This document shows positions 52,601 through 62,184 of a stretch of 64,000 nt of DNA, in pieces (position 1 is the stretch's first letter; the number at the start of each line of letters is the position of its first letter). The stretch comes from Sinonovacula constricta. Lineage: Eukaryota > Mollusca > Bivalvia > Cardiida > Solecurtidae. Both the position numbers and the translations under genes were made by a program. The stretch spans positions 52,689,292 through 52,753,291 of the forward strand of contig CM017570.1 in NCBI GenBank assembly GCA_007844125.1, written 5' to 3'. Below the pieces are notes generated by a model. The model did no database searches and was not told where the DNA came from. It worked only from the letters and a program-made list of their open reading frames with translations.

Positions 52601-53150
52601 GATTCTGAAACAATATTTTACTGTAAATAGGTTTTGGTTATAAGTGAAATGCTCAATCCAAATATGTATTTAATAAATATCTATCGGTTAATAAAGTTCA
52701 ACTTTTTTCTTAACATGTCACGAACCAAATTACAGCCAATTACATTTCTAATAAACTAAATTACTTTTTTTTCTAAAAGTTATAATCTGCAAAAATTGAC
52801 ACAACTGTACATAGAGGTGACATGTCGGCGTAAAATGTCACATACGTCACTATAAGTAAATATGAAGATTGTATATGTTTTCTCTTATACTTTCATACCT
52901 TTATGCCCTAATTTACATGTTATATTTTGATAGAAAAGAAATACAAAGTTAAAAAAGAAAGATGCCCCGATCGCAAAAAAAAAAACATTAGCCGATAATG
53001 ACATTCAACATTCCAAAGCTAACGCACACATTAACACTGGCGGTGGTAAAGACCACATGGAGGCAGACATTTGCGTCTTTGCTCCTTGTTGGAGGTTTCT
53101 GCCCCACATTTTTGGGCAGAGCATACTAGCTTTTTTGGGCCGAACTGGGG
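49661..53150. other. AT-rich non-coding stretch
   Basis: About 3.5 kb with frequent stops in all frames and no repeat array noticed. Nothing is supported here. Confidence 0.6.
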
Positions 53151-53151
53151 C

Positions 53152-53210
53152 AGCATAATACCCGGATCGGGCCATGGAAGGTCTCATTACCCGATCCGGG
53201 TACTATGCTG
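53152..53210. repeat. 20-bp inverted repeat (hairpin) beside the element's left end
   Basis: 'agcataatacccggatcggg' and, 19 bp later, the reverse complement of 'agcatagtacccggatcggg' (one mismatch). It lies 13 bp outside the left terminal repeat of the element. Confidence 0.85.
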
Positions 53211-53222
53211 GCCCCACATTTC

Positions 53223-53315
53223 TATGCGATAGGTCCGCTCCACTCCCTCCCGCAACCCGAAAAAATAATCAAAGTTCCCCCCTGGGGACGGCCCACCACC
53301 ATCGCCGGCCAAGAG
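53223..53315 (+). repeat. Left terminal inverted repeat
   Basis: 'tatgcgataggtcc' then 'ctcccgcaacccga' then 'ctggggacggccca' then 'tcgccggcc', matched in reverse complement at 60635-60725 with roughly 85% identity by eye. Confidence 0.85.
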
Positions 53316-53400
53316 GAGTTGTGCTCCATGAGCCTTCTTCCCATTTAGATGTTGGGTATATATAAAGCTTACCCACCGACACTATGAAGGGGACAGACAA

Positions 53401-53844
53401 TTGCTCTTAGCTCTTGCTCAGCTCCACGGAGCTCTGCAGTCGGTCCTGCCTCAAGGACTTCTGCAGAATTCCCTTCATGATATTTCGCAAAGGCAGCGGC
53501 ACGAGGCCCTGCAAATTCTGCGGGGTGGGCTCAAAAACGACCTGGAGCTTTGCATTGCCTGTGGATATAATAGGTACGGGTCAAAACATTACATGCTTCA
53601 GCAGAGAGCCTTTGTCATGGAATTTTTGCGTTTGGCGATCATCGAAATTCCCTATTAGAAAGATATGTTGTACTTGGATAATCCATTATGTACTATGAAC
53701 GAGTATATTGAAGAGTTACTTGCAGAAATGCCCGACTCTAAGGGTCAACAGTTCATCGAACTGGATGACCAGGTCCCTCCCACGGTGAAATTTCCAGCTG
53801 ACCCGTGGATTGAGAATTTAAAGGACGCCAAAGATGAGTTTTAA
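53401..53844 (+). pseudogene. Small unrecognised ORF of the element
   Basis: One frame of about 147 codons from 53401 to TAA 53842-53844 with one internal TAG (53656-53658). It starts 'LLLALAQLHGALQSVLPQG' and ends in an acidic stretch ('LLAEMPDSKGQQFIELDDQ'). The only ATG nearby (53383) is in another frame. It lies directly upstream of the polymerase relic. No function assigned. Confidence 0.5.
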
Positions 53845-53849
53845 GTAGA

Positions 53850-55687
53850 TGGCGCCGCAGCGGTCTTCTGCAGGTGGAGTGTGGAGACAGAGGACCCCCT
53901 TGATATAGGTGATATTGAGATCGCCGAAGGTATGAATGTTAGAACCGGCCGACAGGCCTTTGACGACCGCATGACAGACGCAAGAGCAACACGGCTTAAC
54001 ATCTCTTCCAAAGGGCAGTTTCCTCCTGCGAATCAAGTTCTTGAGGGAGAGAGCCGAGGATGTCTGGGCAATCGAAGACAAATTCAACCCAGTCCGTGCA
54101 GAGAGGACTAAGGGGCAGGCGGTCAAAGCCGTGCGGCCATGTTGGGGTTGACAGTGTGTTTATTAGAACGCCTATCCGGTCACCTCGATGGTGTATGGGC
54201 TCTACTCCGTTAGAAACCCAAACCCCGCCAACCTCACTCCCCTAAGGGATAGCGACCTCAATTGCGTAGCCCGGTGAGTAATCGAGCATTTCGAGGGCGT
54301 CCTACGGGGGCATGGTCTCACAGAAGCTCGCCGGCAAAAAGTCACCGAGTCGGAGGAGAGGGTCCACGAGATAGGCGCCACTGTAGACGATGTAGCAGCT
54401 CTAGATTGCATGCTCAAAAAAGCAATCGTCCTGCAGTACATCGCTGTGGAGGACATCTACAACAGTGGCAAGTACCAGCAATGTCGATGGCAGGCGGTAG
54501 AGCTCATCTTATATAATGGCCACGCCTGGTCCAAAGACCTCCACTTCCCGGCTTCAAGAGAGGTCCACACGTATTAGGGCGACGTCTGGTGAGCCGAAAG
54601 CCGTCTGGCTGCTCGGAGGACAAGACAGGCAGCTCAGCGTCGACCAGTTTGTGCTCCCGACGGCCGCACGTACCGAACTCAGGAGGCCCACGAAAGACTG
54701 CAGAGAGTATGTAGATTCTTGGGGGATGAGACCCTATCCGAGAGAGCCTTTGGTGAGAACCATGCAGCCAGCATCAAGGTCATAGAGTGCAACGGCTGGA
54801 AGCCAACCACAACCAGTCTCCTCACGGACATCGAGAAGGTTTGCGTGGAGCACGGCCACGGCGGGCATTGTAACAAGATAGGCTATGACACGGGGGAAGT
54901 TACTTCTATCGAAATGAAGAGCTGCTACCCTGCAATCTTCCAGGGGCATAGTGAGTCCATGCCTTATTTCCAAACGTTCAGGCATTCGGGCCACCGCGTT
55001 GCCCGTGTGGCCATCAATAGCACTCTCCCGGAAGACATTGGTACAGGCTTCGCCGAGGTCCAGGAGTGGGAGTACGCGATAAAAGTCCACCCTGTCATCC
55101 CTGCCTGGTTTGGGAAGCATTTCACAGAGAAAGGTTAGGCCCCGACGTCCCTATTGGCCTACCTTGTGGTAAGTGGCCTGCTGAATTCTCTCAAGGTCCG
55201 AGCTATCATCGCATTCGAGAGGCAAACAGAGGCCTGGCTCCCGGAAGACTGAAACCAGGGCTGCAGCATAATCGGAAAATTTACATAGAGCAGCAAGATC
55301 GATGGAGAAAGGCTGACCAGGAAGCTCGTAACCGACCCCTGAGATCTTGCCTTCCTGGTCCGCGATACGCGCCAAAGCGAAACGCTGGTCGGGATACCAG
55401 AATGGTGCCAGCTTGGCAATGTCCTCACCTACTACGACAGCACTCAGCCGCAATACGCTCACCTAAGGGCCATCATGCTGCCCAACGCCCACATCAACCT
55501 CCTAGAGATGCTTCGCTGGTTCACACCTGACGAGGCTGTCCGAGAGGCAACCGATTCTATTTACGTGAAGAAAGTAGCCCTGCACAAGCTGCAAGGTGTC
55601 GGGACGTCTGTTGCGCCCCCCCCCGCCCCCCCCCCAAAAGATGCAACTGCAGGGAGGACTGTTGCCTTAGTTGCCTCTTCGAAATAG
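53850..55687 (+). pseudogene. Family-B DNA polymerase relic
   Basis: A series of plus-strand frames separated by stops and shifts reads as one polymerase. It would copy the element's own DNA, typically by protein priming in Polintons. Motif A appears as 'EMKSCYPAIF' (54911-54940), where the usual catalytic Asp of D-x2-S-x-YP is Glu. Motif C appears as 'EATDSIYVKK' (about 55547-55576), keeping the D-S of the DTDS signature. An upstream part contains 'LILYNGHAWSKDLHFP' (about 54508-54555). Breaks include TGA near 54150, in-frame stops near 54575 and 54590, and frame changes around 54030, 55130 and 55440. A C-rich tract follows the last motif. The polymerase family is confident; the subtype is inferred from context. 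Confidence 0.72.
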
Positions 55688-55885
55688 AAACACTGCCCCC
55701 CTCCCCCTCCACACCCCCGCTGTCCCAGCTCAGTGGAGATACACAAACGAGCAACTGTACATGCCAATAGAGCACGCTGCATACACACCCAACCCGAATA
55801 CCCGAATATATTGCACAAGATAAAGACCTGCCACCATCCACGGCACCAAGTCATAATGATTTACTGTCAAGGTATAAGTTAAGCT

Positions 55886-56863
55886 AACGGCGGTGGAGGG
55901 TCAGGTATTATCGAGCCATCAAGCTGTTCCGAGCCAGAGACCCCTTGGTCTTCACTCCGACACATCGTCTGGCTAAAAATATGCGGACCCCGGGTGTAAA
56001 GGCCCAAACCTCTCACAGCTTCTTCCGCTGGAGCGGACAAACGGAATGGACCCCAGATAGGATGGGACTGAAGTTCATCCCGAGGGTGATCATCAGGGAC
56101 GAGGTCAGTACCGTGCCCCGGCCTAACCTTGAGACCATTCTCGACTGGCTTGATAAAAAGACGTCCAGGTCGTCTGCTGCAATGATCAGGGGCAGCCGTC
56201 GCCAATCGCGGGAGAAATGCCGCACGGCTGGCTGAGGCAGAATGCGGATCGCTATGAGAAGGATGAGTTCGACCACAGTGCAAAGGACCTCGCCCTAAGG
56301 GACCTGAAAAGAAAAATCCGTCTCCAGCCAGACAAAGACCAAAGATAAGAGATGCGAAAGGCGCTCCCCGGCTGCCTTTGATGGGATCGGTTTGTGGATG
56401 CATGGAAGCCAGGAGACCTCATACTGACTTTAAGACAAAAGGTGCGCGACCAAGCACAGGGGCTTCTATTGCAAAGGCACAAGGAGCGCTTTCGGAGCAT
56501 CTTTGTACCACTTCTTTACCACCCGAAAGGCAGTCGGCGGCGATTCCGGGCGCAGACCGAAAGGAAAATTTGGTTCGCAACGACATCGTGGACGTCTCAG
56601 TCGAGGCTGCAGAGGCTGCTATACAGACAGATGACTGACGTCTAGGGTTTTCCATTACAGTTCACTCCTCTTAGGGTCTGACAATCCACAGCCCTCAAAA
56701 AGTTTGGATCATTGACGACTTTCTGCAGTGGTCCAGTCTGGCCTATCTTGCGGTGTCTCGAGTGGAGTGCATGCACCAATTCAAACGGGTTGTATGTCCC
56801 CCGGAAAAGGGTTCTGAGGTTCGGCAACTCACCGAGCAGCAACTCCGCCCAGTATCGATTTGA
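55886..56863 (+). pseudogene. Superfamily-1-like helicase relic
   Basis: Starts with a P-loop remnant 'GGGGSG' (about 55889-55906) where the expected Lys-Thr is lost and the frame changes. It continues with 'VFTPTHRLAKNM' (55948 on), 'SHSFFRW', and 'RVIIRDEV' at about 56083 as the Walker B equivalent. After further frame changes comes 'LAYLAVSRVE' (about 56738-56767), which resembles helicase motif VI. The frame ends at TGA 56861-56863. Such helicases would unwind the element for replication. It lies about 200 bp after the polymerase relic, same strand, separated by a C-rich, low-complexity spacer. Confidence 0.65.
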
Positions 56864-56884
56864 AGCAGTATCTGAACAGATACT

Positions 56885-56977
56885 AGATCTTAACAGATTA
56901 TTGCTTCCGGTGAACGCCACCGCATTTGCGAACGCGCCGCCCAACATCACTGCAATGCCGGCCATGGTATTATACAT
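56885..56977 (-). pseudogene. Small membrane-protein fragment
   Basis: Begins at ATG 56977 with 'MYNTMAGIAVMLGGAFANAV', a hydrophobic Gly/Ala-rich helix. The frame then runs into the antisense of the helicase, so the C-terminal part is lost. The start lies 11 bp after the stop of the next upstream minus ORF. Confidence 0.5.
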
Positions 56978-56988
56978 AGGCGCCCTAC

Positions 56989-57198
56989 TTATATGTCTGC
57001 AGGGATTATCCCTTGCTTGATAAGGAGATCTCTGGTGGCGAGCGCGGCCGTGACGCCGACTATGGTCATGCCAACGTCCCGTAAGAGTGAATTCCAGTTA
57101 AGGGTACCCCCTCCGAGGGCTGCCTTGCCTAGGCTGGCATAGCCGATTGTAAATAGGTAGGTAAGAAAAGGTCCTATCAAAATTTCCACAGATATTTT
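56989..57198 (-). CDS. Small membrane protein of the element
   Basis: The protein-like part is 'EILIGPFLTYLFTIGYASLG' followed by 'LNWNSLLRDVGMTIVGVTAA' and 'RDLLIKQGIIPADI', with two likely membrane helices. The start is uncertain: the frame is open to 57291, but sequence beyond about 57198 is non-coding in character. A related sequence occurs at 13.62-13.67 kb. Function unknown. Confidence 0.5.
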   Translation of the reverse strand, partial: KISVEILIGPFLTYLFTIGYASLGKAALGGGTLNWNSLLRDVGMTIVGVTAALATRDLLIKQGIIPADI

Positions 57199-57299
57199 AA
57201 TTTTATTTACCAGAAAACAAAGGCAAACAAGGTAAATGTAAATGTGACAAAAACACAGAGACGAGACACAACACACATAAAGAACAGCCATCAGTTACC

Positions 57300-57656
57300 G
57301 CCTTGGAACGGTCAATCGGCAAAAGGTAAGTCCAGCTACCACGGCGCCGTGATAGATCAAATTGACTACTTCCTTTCCGTCTGGAGTTTCTTGGGTTGAC
57401 ATCATAACGCAGTAAGTACATGCCATTGGGGTTGCGTCTATAACAATCGCGGGCACCCATCTTCAATTCGCGGACAGGGGGAGGCGGTGGTGGTGCAGTG
57501 GAGCCCGTAACCCAAAAGATTCCAGCTAGGGCTACAACTCCGGCGATCATCAGCCATTGAAGCGTTACTGAAGTTGACGGGGGTTTGTGCTCGTCTGACG
57601 GGGTTGGTGGCTCGCGTTGACCGCCAACCGCCGCTCTAAGGTGCCGCAAATCATTT
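57300..57656 (-). CDS. Small single-pass membrane protein of the element
   Basis: Contains one strong helix, 'WLMIAGVVALAGIFWVTG', then a proline run and 'KMGARDCYRRNPNGMYLLRY', ending near 'LPIDRSKAVTDG'. The frame continues in low-complexity sequence to 57203. No ATG is in frame at the expected start; the frame opens near 57656. A related 3' end is present at 13.49-13.52 kb. Function unknown. Confidence 0.5.
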
Positions 57657-57661
57657 AAGAG

Positions 57662-58078
57662 TTATTGTTGCTTCTTTTTTCTCGCATCTGCCCCAGCCCG
57701 CCCAGCAGCGACCCACTTAGGGTTCTTGCTCCTAGTCACCTTCTCTAGCGGCGCACATCCTTCTGCTCTAGCGGCGCCTGCTCCATCGGCTCCAAGCCCG
57801 GTGTCCCCTCCGTCACTGTGGTAGGTTTCGCCATCTTGCTCAGTAGATACATGCTTGGATGCTTGGCAAGGTTTAAAAGTGCTTAACATTGCTGTGTTAG
57901 GAGCTAAGTACAAGCCATAGCGGTGGTATAGCTCGCAGGTGATGGTAGTTAGGGCATGCCCAACGAACGTATCTGCCTCGAGGTCTTCAATCAGTAAATC
58001 CTGCCAAACAGCCGGGATCGGGAGCAGCTGGCTAACCACCATAGTGTAAATCTGTAGCGCTGCGGAGCCAAGAGTCAT
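57662..58078 (-). CDS. Unrecognised ORF of the element
   Basis: ATG at 58078, 138 codons. The N-terminal half is hydrophobic/mixed ('ALQIYTMVVSQLLPIPAVWQ', 'TTITCELYHRYGLYLAP'); the C-terminal tail is Gly/Ala-rich then basic, ending 'RKKKQQ'. Its ATG overlaps the stop of the preceding minus ORF as ATGA, and its stop lies only a few bases from the next ORF. The basic tail would suit a nucleic-acid-associated protein, but this is a guess. Confidence 0.5.
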   Translation of the reverse strand: MTLGSAALQIYTMVVSQLLPIPAVWQDLLIEDLEADTFVGHALTTITCELYHRYGLYLAPNTAMLSTFKPCQASKHVSTEQDGETYHSDGGDTGLGADGAGAARAEGCAPLEKVTRSKNPKWVAAGRAGADARKKKQQ

Positions 58079-58342
58079 GGTAATACTAGTCGAGCCGCAT
58101 ATCGACCGTAGAGCTTGCCGATCTCCTCATCGGGGAGGCGATCGATCTGATCTGCAGAAATCTCTCTGCCTATGCCTATGGCCCGCGCAGGCGGCGCCGA
58201 CTCGTCGGCAAGAAGCTCGTCAATAACGTCGTCGCATTCCAATTGCTATAGTCACGTATACGCGGAGTCTAATTGTGATGAAAAGAAGAAGATCCGCAAT
58301 TCCTCCTCCGACGCAGGCGGCGGCAATGCACAGACGTTTCAT
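58075..58342 (-). pseudogene. Unrecognised small ORF(s) of the element
   Basis: An ATG at 58342 begins 'MKRLCIAAACVGGGIADLLL', a signal-like or membrane start. It stops after about 41 codons. The downstream part reads in another frame as 'DDVIDELLADESAPPARAIG', 'RLPDEEIGKLYGRYAARLV', ending at TGA 58075-58077. One frame shift probably joins them, or they are two genes. Confidence 0.4.
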
Positions 58343-58369
58343 GTTAACAAGGCATAGCTACATGGCTGC

Positions 58370-58745
58370 GACGTATTTAGCAGCAGCTTCGCATGTTTCG
58401 TTTTGGCGAGTTGTTCCCGCACGGCAGGCCTGTTGGCTGCGGGGATGATGTCATTTTCACGCAAGCACTCGTCGAAACTATTCCGATCTTTGCAGTGGAA
58501 GAGAGAGACGCGTTTGCTCTCGGAGTACTTTTAGTACGGCGTTGTACCTCTGAGCCAGGACCCAGACCTGATTGTTTGGCATGACGTCCGCTTAGTGCCA
58601 GCTAGGAGAGCATGTCTTTTTCCTTGTTGAGCTGTTTGCTGGCGGCCATGTCATCAATGACATACAAAGTCGGCTGGCCCTGAAACTCTCGGTAGAGAGT
58701 GCACCAAGTCATAAAGCCGTGCACCTGGATCTAGAACGTAAACCT
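58370..58745 (-). pseudogene. DNA-packaging-type (A32-like) ATPase relic
   Basis: The minus strand contains 'PTLYVIDDMAASKQLNKEKD' (about 58620-58673), a Walker B (hydrophobic-x-x-IDD) as in FtsK/HerA-type packaging ATPases. It is followed by a TAG, 'LALSGRHAKQS', a frame shift, then 'FDECLRENDIIPAANRPA'. The Walker A part is not visible. In Polintons and related viruses this enzyme pumps DNA into capsids. At least one stop and two shifts break it. Confidence 0.5.
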
Positions 58746-58848
58746 CTTCGTCTGTCCACACGAACGCTCCTGGTAGGTCCTTTAATGCCTGGTCGTAAGA
58801 CAGAGGATTACGACGTGATCAAAACGGCCGCGGAATGGGCCCTAGAGG

Positions 58849-59150
58849 TCAAGCACGAATTGAGTTTCCTGCAGCCAGTTTGCGGATGTTTTCGGCCAAC
58901 TCCCTGTTGGTCACCCTCTCGAACTCCAAGGCAATACCCTCAAATGAGTAATTGACAATTTCATCGCCGGTCGCCCTGACAACGCACCTGTATTCATTAA
59001 ACGTAAGTTCGTACTCGAGCCTATCTCCGAAAGCGGACTGAAAGAAGGGCATGTAACTCTCCAAGAGTTCGAAATCGAGCGGGATGGAGATGTGGTTGCC
59101 GTAAGCATGGGAGATAGCGACATCTTTCGCATGTCCCCAGCGTCGAGTCT
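58849..59150 (-). pseudogene. Unrecognised ORF fragment, possibly structural
   Basis: An open frame through 'GNHISIPLDFELLESYMPFF', 'GDRLEYELTFNEYR', 'GIALEFERVTNREL' to a stop at 58849. It is beta-rich and well composed. Next to a packaging ATPase, a capsid-type protein is the obvious candidate, but no diagnostic motif can be seen, so this is inference from position. The upstream part is lost or overlaps the plus ORF that starts near 59.1 kb. Confidence 0.4.
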
Positions 59151-59487
59151 TATCCGAGTTGCGTTTCTGTTATTCGTGGTGGCTGGGAAGCGGCTAACCC
59201 ATAAACTCGTTAAGCATCGGCGCATAGAGGCGATACCCCGACCAAAGCTGAATACCAGCTCTGACATCGTGAGCAAAGCCCTGGCAGACGGTAATATTTC
59301 TGACGTCGAGTATAGGCTTGTTCTAGATGAGCTCCAGAAGTTTGAAGACCTGAAACGGGAGGTCCGTGCCGAAAAGGCACCTCAGGAGAACATGGAGAAG
59401 CTTCGAAAAAAAATTCCTAGACGAAGGACGCAAAGAAGTGCAAGCGGAGCTTTCCAAAAAGTTGAATACTCCCTCTCTCTGAGCTGC
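59092..59487 (+). pseudogene. Unrecognised helical ORF of the element
   Basis: The protein-like part starts near 59200 with 'LVKHRRIEAIPRPKLNTSSD' and continues 'DIVSKALADGNISDVEYRLV', 'LQKFEDLKREVRAEKAP', all helical and charged. A run of 8 A at 59406-59413 shifts the frame; with 7 the same style continues to a TGA at about 59485. I have seen similar ORFs in invertebrate repeats but cannot name a function. Confidence 0.45.
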
Positions 59488-59544
59488 GCGTGTAGTACAC
59501 ACTGTGTAGATGTAGACCCCCGTCCAGCATACCAGGAATAGATC

Positions 59545-60634
59545 ATGTGTGTCGACATTTTGCCCGCCGTATCACGTTTGAAAAAAAATGACAGTTTAAA
59601 CAGCAGACGACATGTTTTACTACACTGTGCTTACTCGAACGTAGAATGTGCGTTTTCTGCATCGTCGACTTTCTGCATCAGTTACCTTGTACTTTACCAA
59701 CATTGTGTTTACACGAGCGTACATTTATTTATACATACCTGCATTTGGTTACTGTTCAAATTTCCACCTTGGTGTTAGAAAAAGTGGATTTACTGTATGG
59801 AATTATAGTGGTAACTGTGGAGAAAATTTGTATGGAATTGCAGACTCTAACTTGGATTAGTATTATTTAGTTATTCGTCGCGGTTTGTGAAGGATACCTA
59901 TTGACCTGGCAGTTATTTAGTGATGTGCCGCATTTGAGTTGAGAAGAATATAACAAAAATCAACCTGGTCGGGGGTCCGAACCCACGACCCAGAGAATAA
60001 ATAATAAAAATGCCTATCGGACGTTAACTTGCTGCCCCACGGACGGCAGCTGGCAGGCCTTTAAATTTGAGGACGTTTTCTCACATACTCTCTTGGCCTA
60101 CCAGCTGTTTCAATATATATACATTCAAAGCTATGCGGATGTATGTCAAGGGTCAATTTCGAAATGTGACTGTACCTAAGGTAACGTGTGACTGTAATGT
60201 GTCTTGTCATAGTAAGCTCACCGTCGGTGTCCCTCTTGGGACAACTGCATACCAGTTTTTTGTATACTTATAATTATTATATGCAATCCATAATCACGCG
60301 AGATCACGCGAGACTTTGTGCGAAGCAAAATGGTAACTCCACTTTTAATGGCGATCTCTTAGGCTTATCTACATTCTGCAATGGGTTTAATCAAATACAT
60401 CATAAGTTGTGTATGTATTAAAGGTTTGGATCCTCTCCTGTATATCGGAAACAATGTGTCCCGGTACAATCGTCGATATGTTCCAGAGCATTAGCCCTGT
60501 CGCCACACTCATTCAAATGGTCTATATGATGCATTGGCTTGAGCGGTCTAATGAAGAAATTGCAAAACGATATTCTCTCCGAGAGAATAAGAAAACCAAG
60601 GACTGATTCCCACGAGGCTGTAGGGGAGATCTTA
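59545..60634. other. AT-rich right part of the element with a possible SINE
   Basis: No coding frame of note. At about 59955-60065 the minus strand has a B-box-like 'gtgggttcggacccccgac' preceded by 'ggcagcaagttaacg', which could be another tRNA-like SINE head inserted in the element. Confidence 0.4.
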
Positions 60635-60725
60635 CTCTGGGCCGGCGAGGGTGATGGGCCGTCCCCAGGGGGCTCTGACTATTTTGTCGGGTTGCGGGAA
60701 GGGTTGGGGTGGACCTATCGCATAT
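60635..60725 (-). repeat. Right terminal inverted repeat
   Basis: Reverse-complement partner of 53223-53315: 'ggccggcgagggtgatgggc', 'cgtccccag', 'gtcgggttgcgggaa', 'ggacctatcgcata'. Confidence 0.85.
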
Positions 60726-61470
60726 ATATACGATTTGTATAATAAGGTAAGTGGTATAGTGGCGGTGGGTCAGTCATGGTTAAGGAAAAATTAGGCATAG
60801 TACATACCTTTTATTAAAAGCCCCTTTCCTTCCTAAGCAAATCGTTCATGGTAATAGGCAGACCCCTACCATCTCTCCTTTCGTTTCTTCAAATGGAAGA
60901 AGTCAGCATAAGACTCATACCTTTAAATAATAAAACATTGTTAATTACCAATTAACAACAATCGAATAGCAGTCGAATGATTTATAACAATAAGGTTAAT
61001 CGAGGGTTAAAAATAGGTAGTTAACTTCAAAATCATTTTCAAATCATCTTAGGAAAGAAATTGCTTAACTACTAATTTTCAGGCTCTTAAGCTGTTTAAG
61101 GAGGTACACGAAGTTGGATATCTGATAGGAGCCCACTTTCGTCACTTTTAAAAACATCTTTGTCATGCCTAGACAACATGACGGGGTGACGATAAAATAC
61201 GAATGTATTTCCTGACCAGTAAATAAACCAATATGATGATGAGTTATGAAGTTTTTCATAGTGAAACAGAGTCCTTGCCATAAACATAATCAGTAAACAG
61301 GAGGGAAGGTTTTACATGTCCTGGCAGCTCAACGCTGACTATCCGAGCAATGTGAATTTGAGACAAATCTAAATGACTCATTTATATTTTGACTAGAAAA
61401 CGAACACACCCAGCAACAATCAATAAAACACCTGCAATCGTGGAGAGCGGTAGAAGTCGCATTAGCGCTG
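60726..61470. other. Non-coding stretch
   Basis: No gene or array seen. Confidence 0.5.
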
Positions 61471-61485
61471 GGGTGTGGGTATGTG

Positions 61486-61521
61486 CGTGTGTGTGTGTGT
61501 GTGTGTGGGGGGGGGGGGGGC
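61486..61521. repeat. (GT)n(G)n microsatellite
   Basis: GT repeats run into 14-15 consecutive G. Confidence 0.9.
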
Positions 61522-61879
61522 TGTGGTGTTGGTATGGAATTACTGTAGAACTACAGTCGTTGACGGAATTGCAGCTAAACCAACGCACCATATAGAGTAA
61601 AAAAAAAGCTAAATAGCTATGTTAAGAATGACCGGGAATACGCCAAGTGCGAGTTAAAAAACGCAGAGTATCTTCATTGTCATGATACAAGATATCCAGA
61701 TATAAACGTTTCGGACTAAATCTCAAGAAATCAAAGTTTATCATATCAAGGCATATCCCTTTTATATTACAGCATCTCGAAAAGTCTATGCATCATTTGC
61801 TAATGATGCATACCGTCTATTCAGATAGCTTAAACTCAACATTTGAATGGACAAAATTTAATGGATGATTTAAAATAAA

Positions 61880-62085
61880 TCATAGAAAGTGTTACAGTCA
61901 ATGTTTTTTACTTCAACTTTAGACCAGTTCCGTCTTTTTTATGCTCAACGCAATAGTTCATTGCCAAGAGTTGTGCTGCATCCATTGTGCAAATTCTTAA
62001 AACATTCGACTGTGTCCTCTTGACTAATTTCTTACAGAATATCCGCTACATTCTACTAAGAACAAATAACAAATAGTGTTCCTCA
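61880..62085 (-). pseudogene. Decayed NLR fragment, second copy
   Basis: 'ttttatgctcaacgcaatag', 'ttcattgccaagagttgtg' and, further on, 'acattctactaagaac' align with 49.46-49.6 kb. The last part aligns with the NLR codons for 'FLSGMWPS' near 43.39 kb; on the minus strand 'LLFVLSRM' is still readable. All frames are broken. Confidence 0.5.
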
Positions 62086-62156
62086 AGAGAAAAAGAATAT
62101 GAATGGATCATCATTCGGAGCTTTTGAAGATAACATTTCTTTAACTAAATTGAGTA

Positions 62157-62180
62157 AAAAAAAAAAAAAAAAAAAAAAAG
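62157..62180. repeat. Poly-A tract
   Basis: About 23 consecutive A. Confidence 0.9.
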
Positions 62181-62184
62181 AACA

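Larger units (their letters stand above)
53223..60725. mobile_element. Polinton/Maverick-like element relic (~7.5 kb)
   Basis: Bounded by inverted repeats at 53223-53315 and 60635-60725. The interior is GC-richer than its flanks and holds, left to right: a small ORF, a family-B DNA polymerase relic and a helicase relic on the plus strand; then small membrane proteins, unrecognised ORFs, a packaging-ATPase-like relic and a possible structural-gene fragment on the minus strand; then a plus ORF. PolB plus a packaging-type ATPase within inverted repeats is the signature of Polinton/Maverick elements and Polinton-like viruses. No integrase was recognised and every large gene is broken, so the copy is dead. 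Confidence 0.72.

Noticed and set aside
55879..56403. 174-codon minus frame in the element
   Set aside because: Antisense to the helicase relic, which carries recognisable motifs on the plus strand.
59955..60065. Intact tRNA gene
   Set aside because: A B-box-like sequence is present but no cloverleaf could be built; more likely a SINE head.
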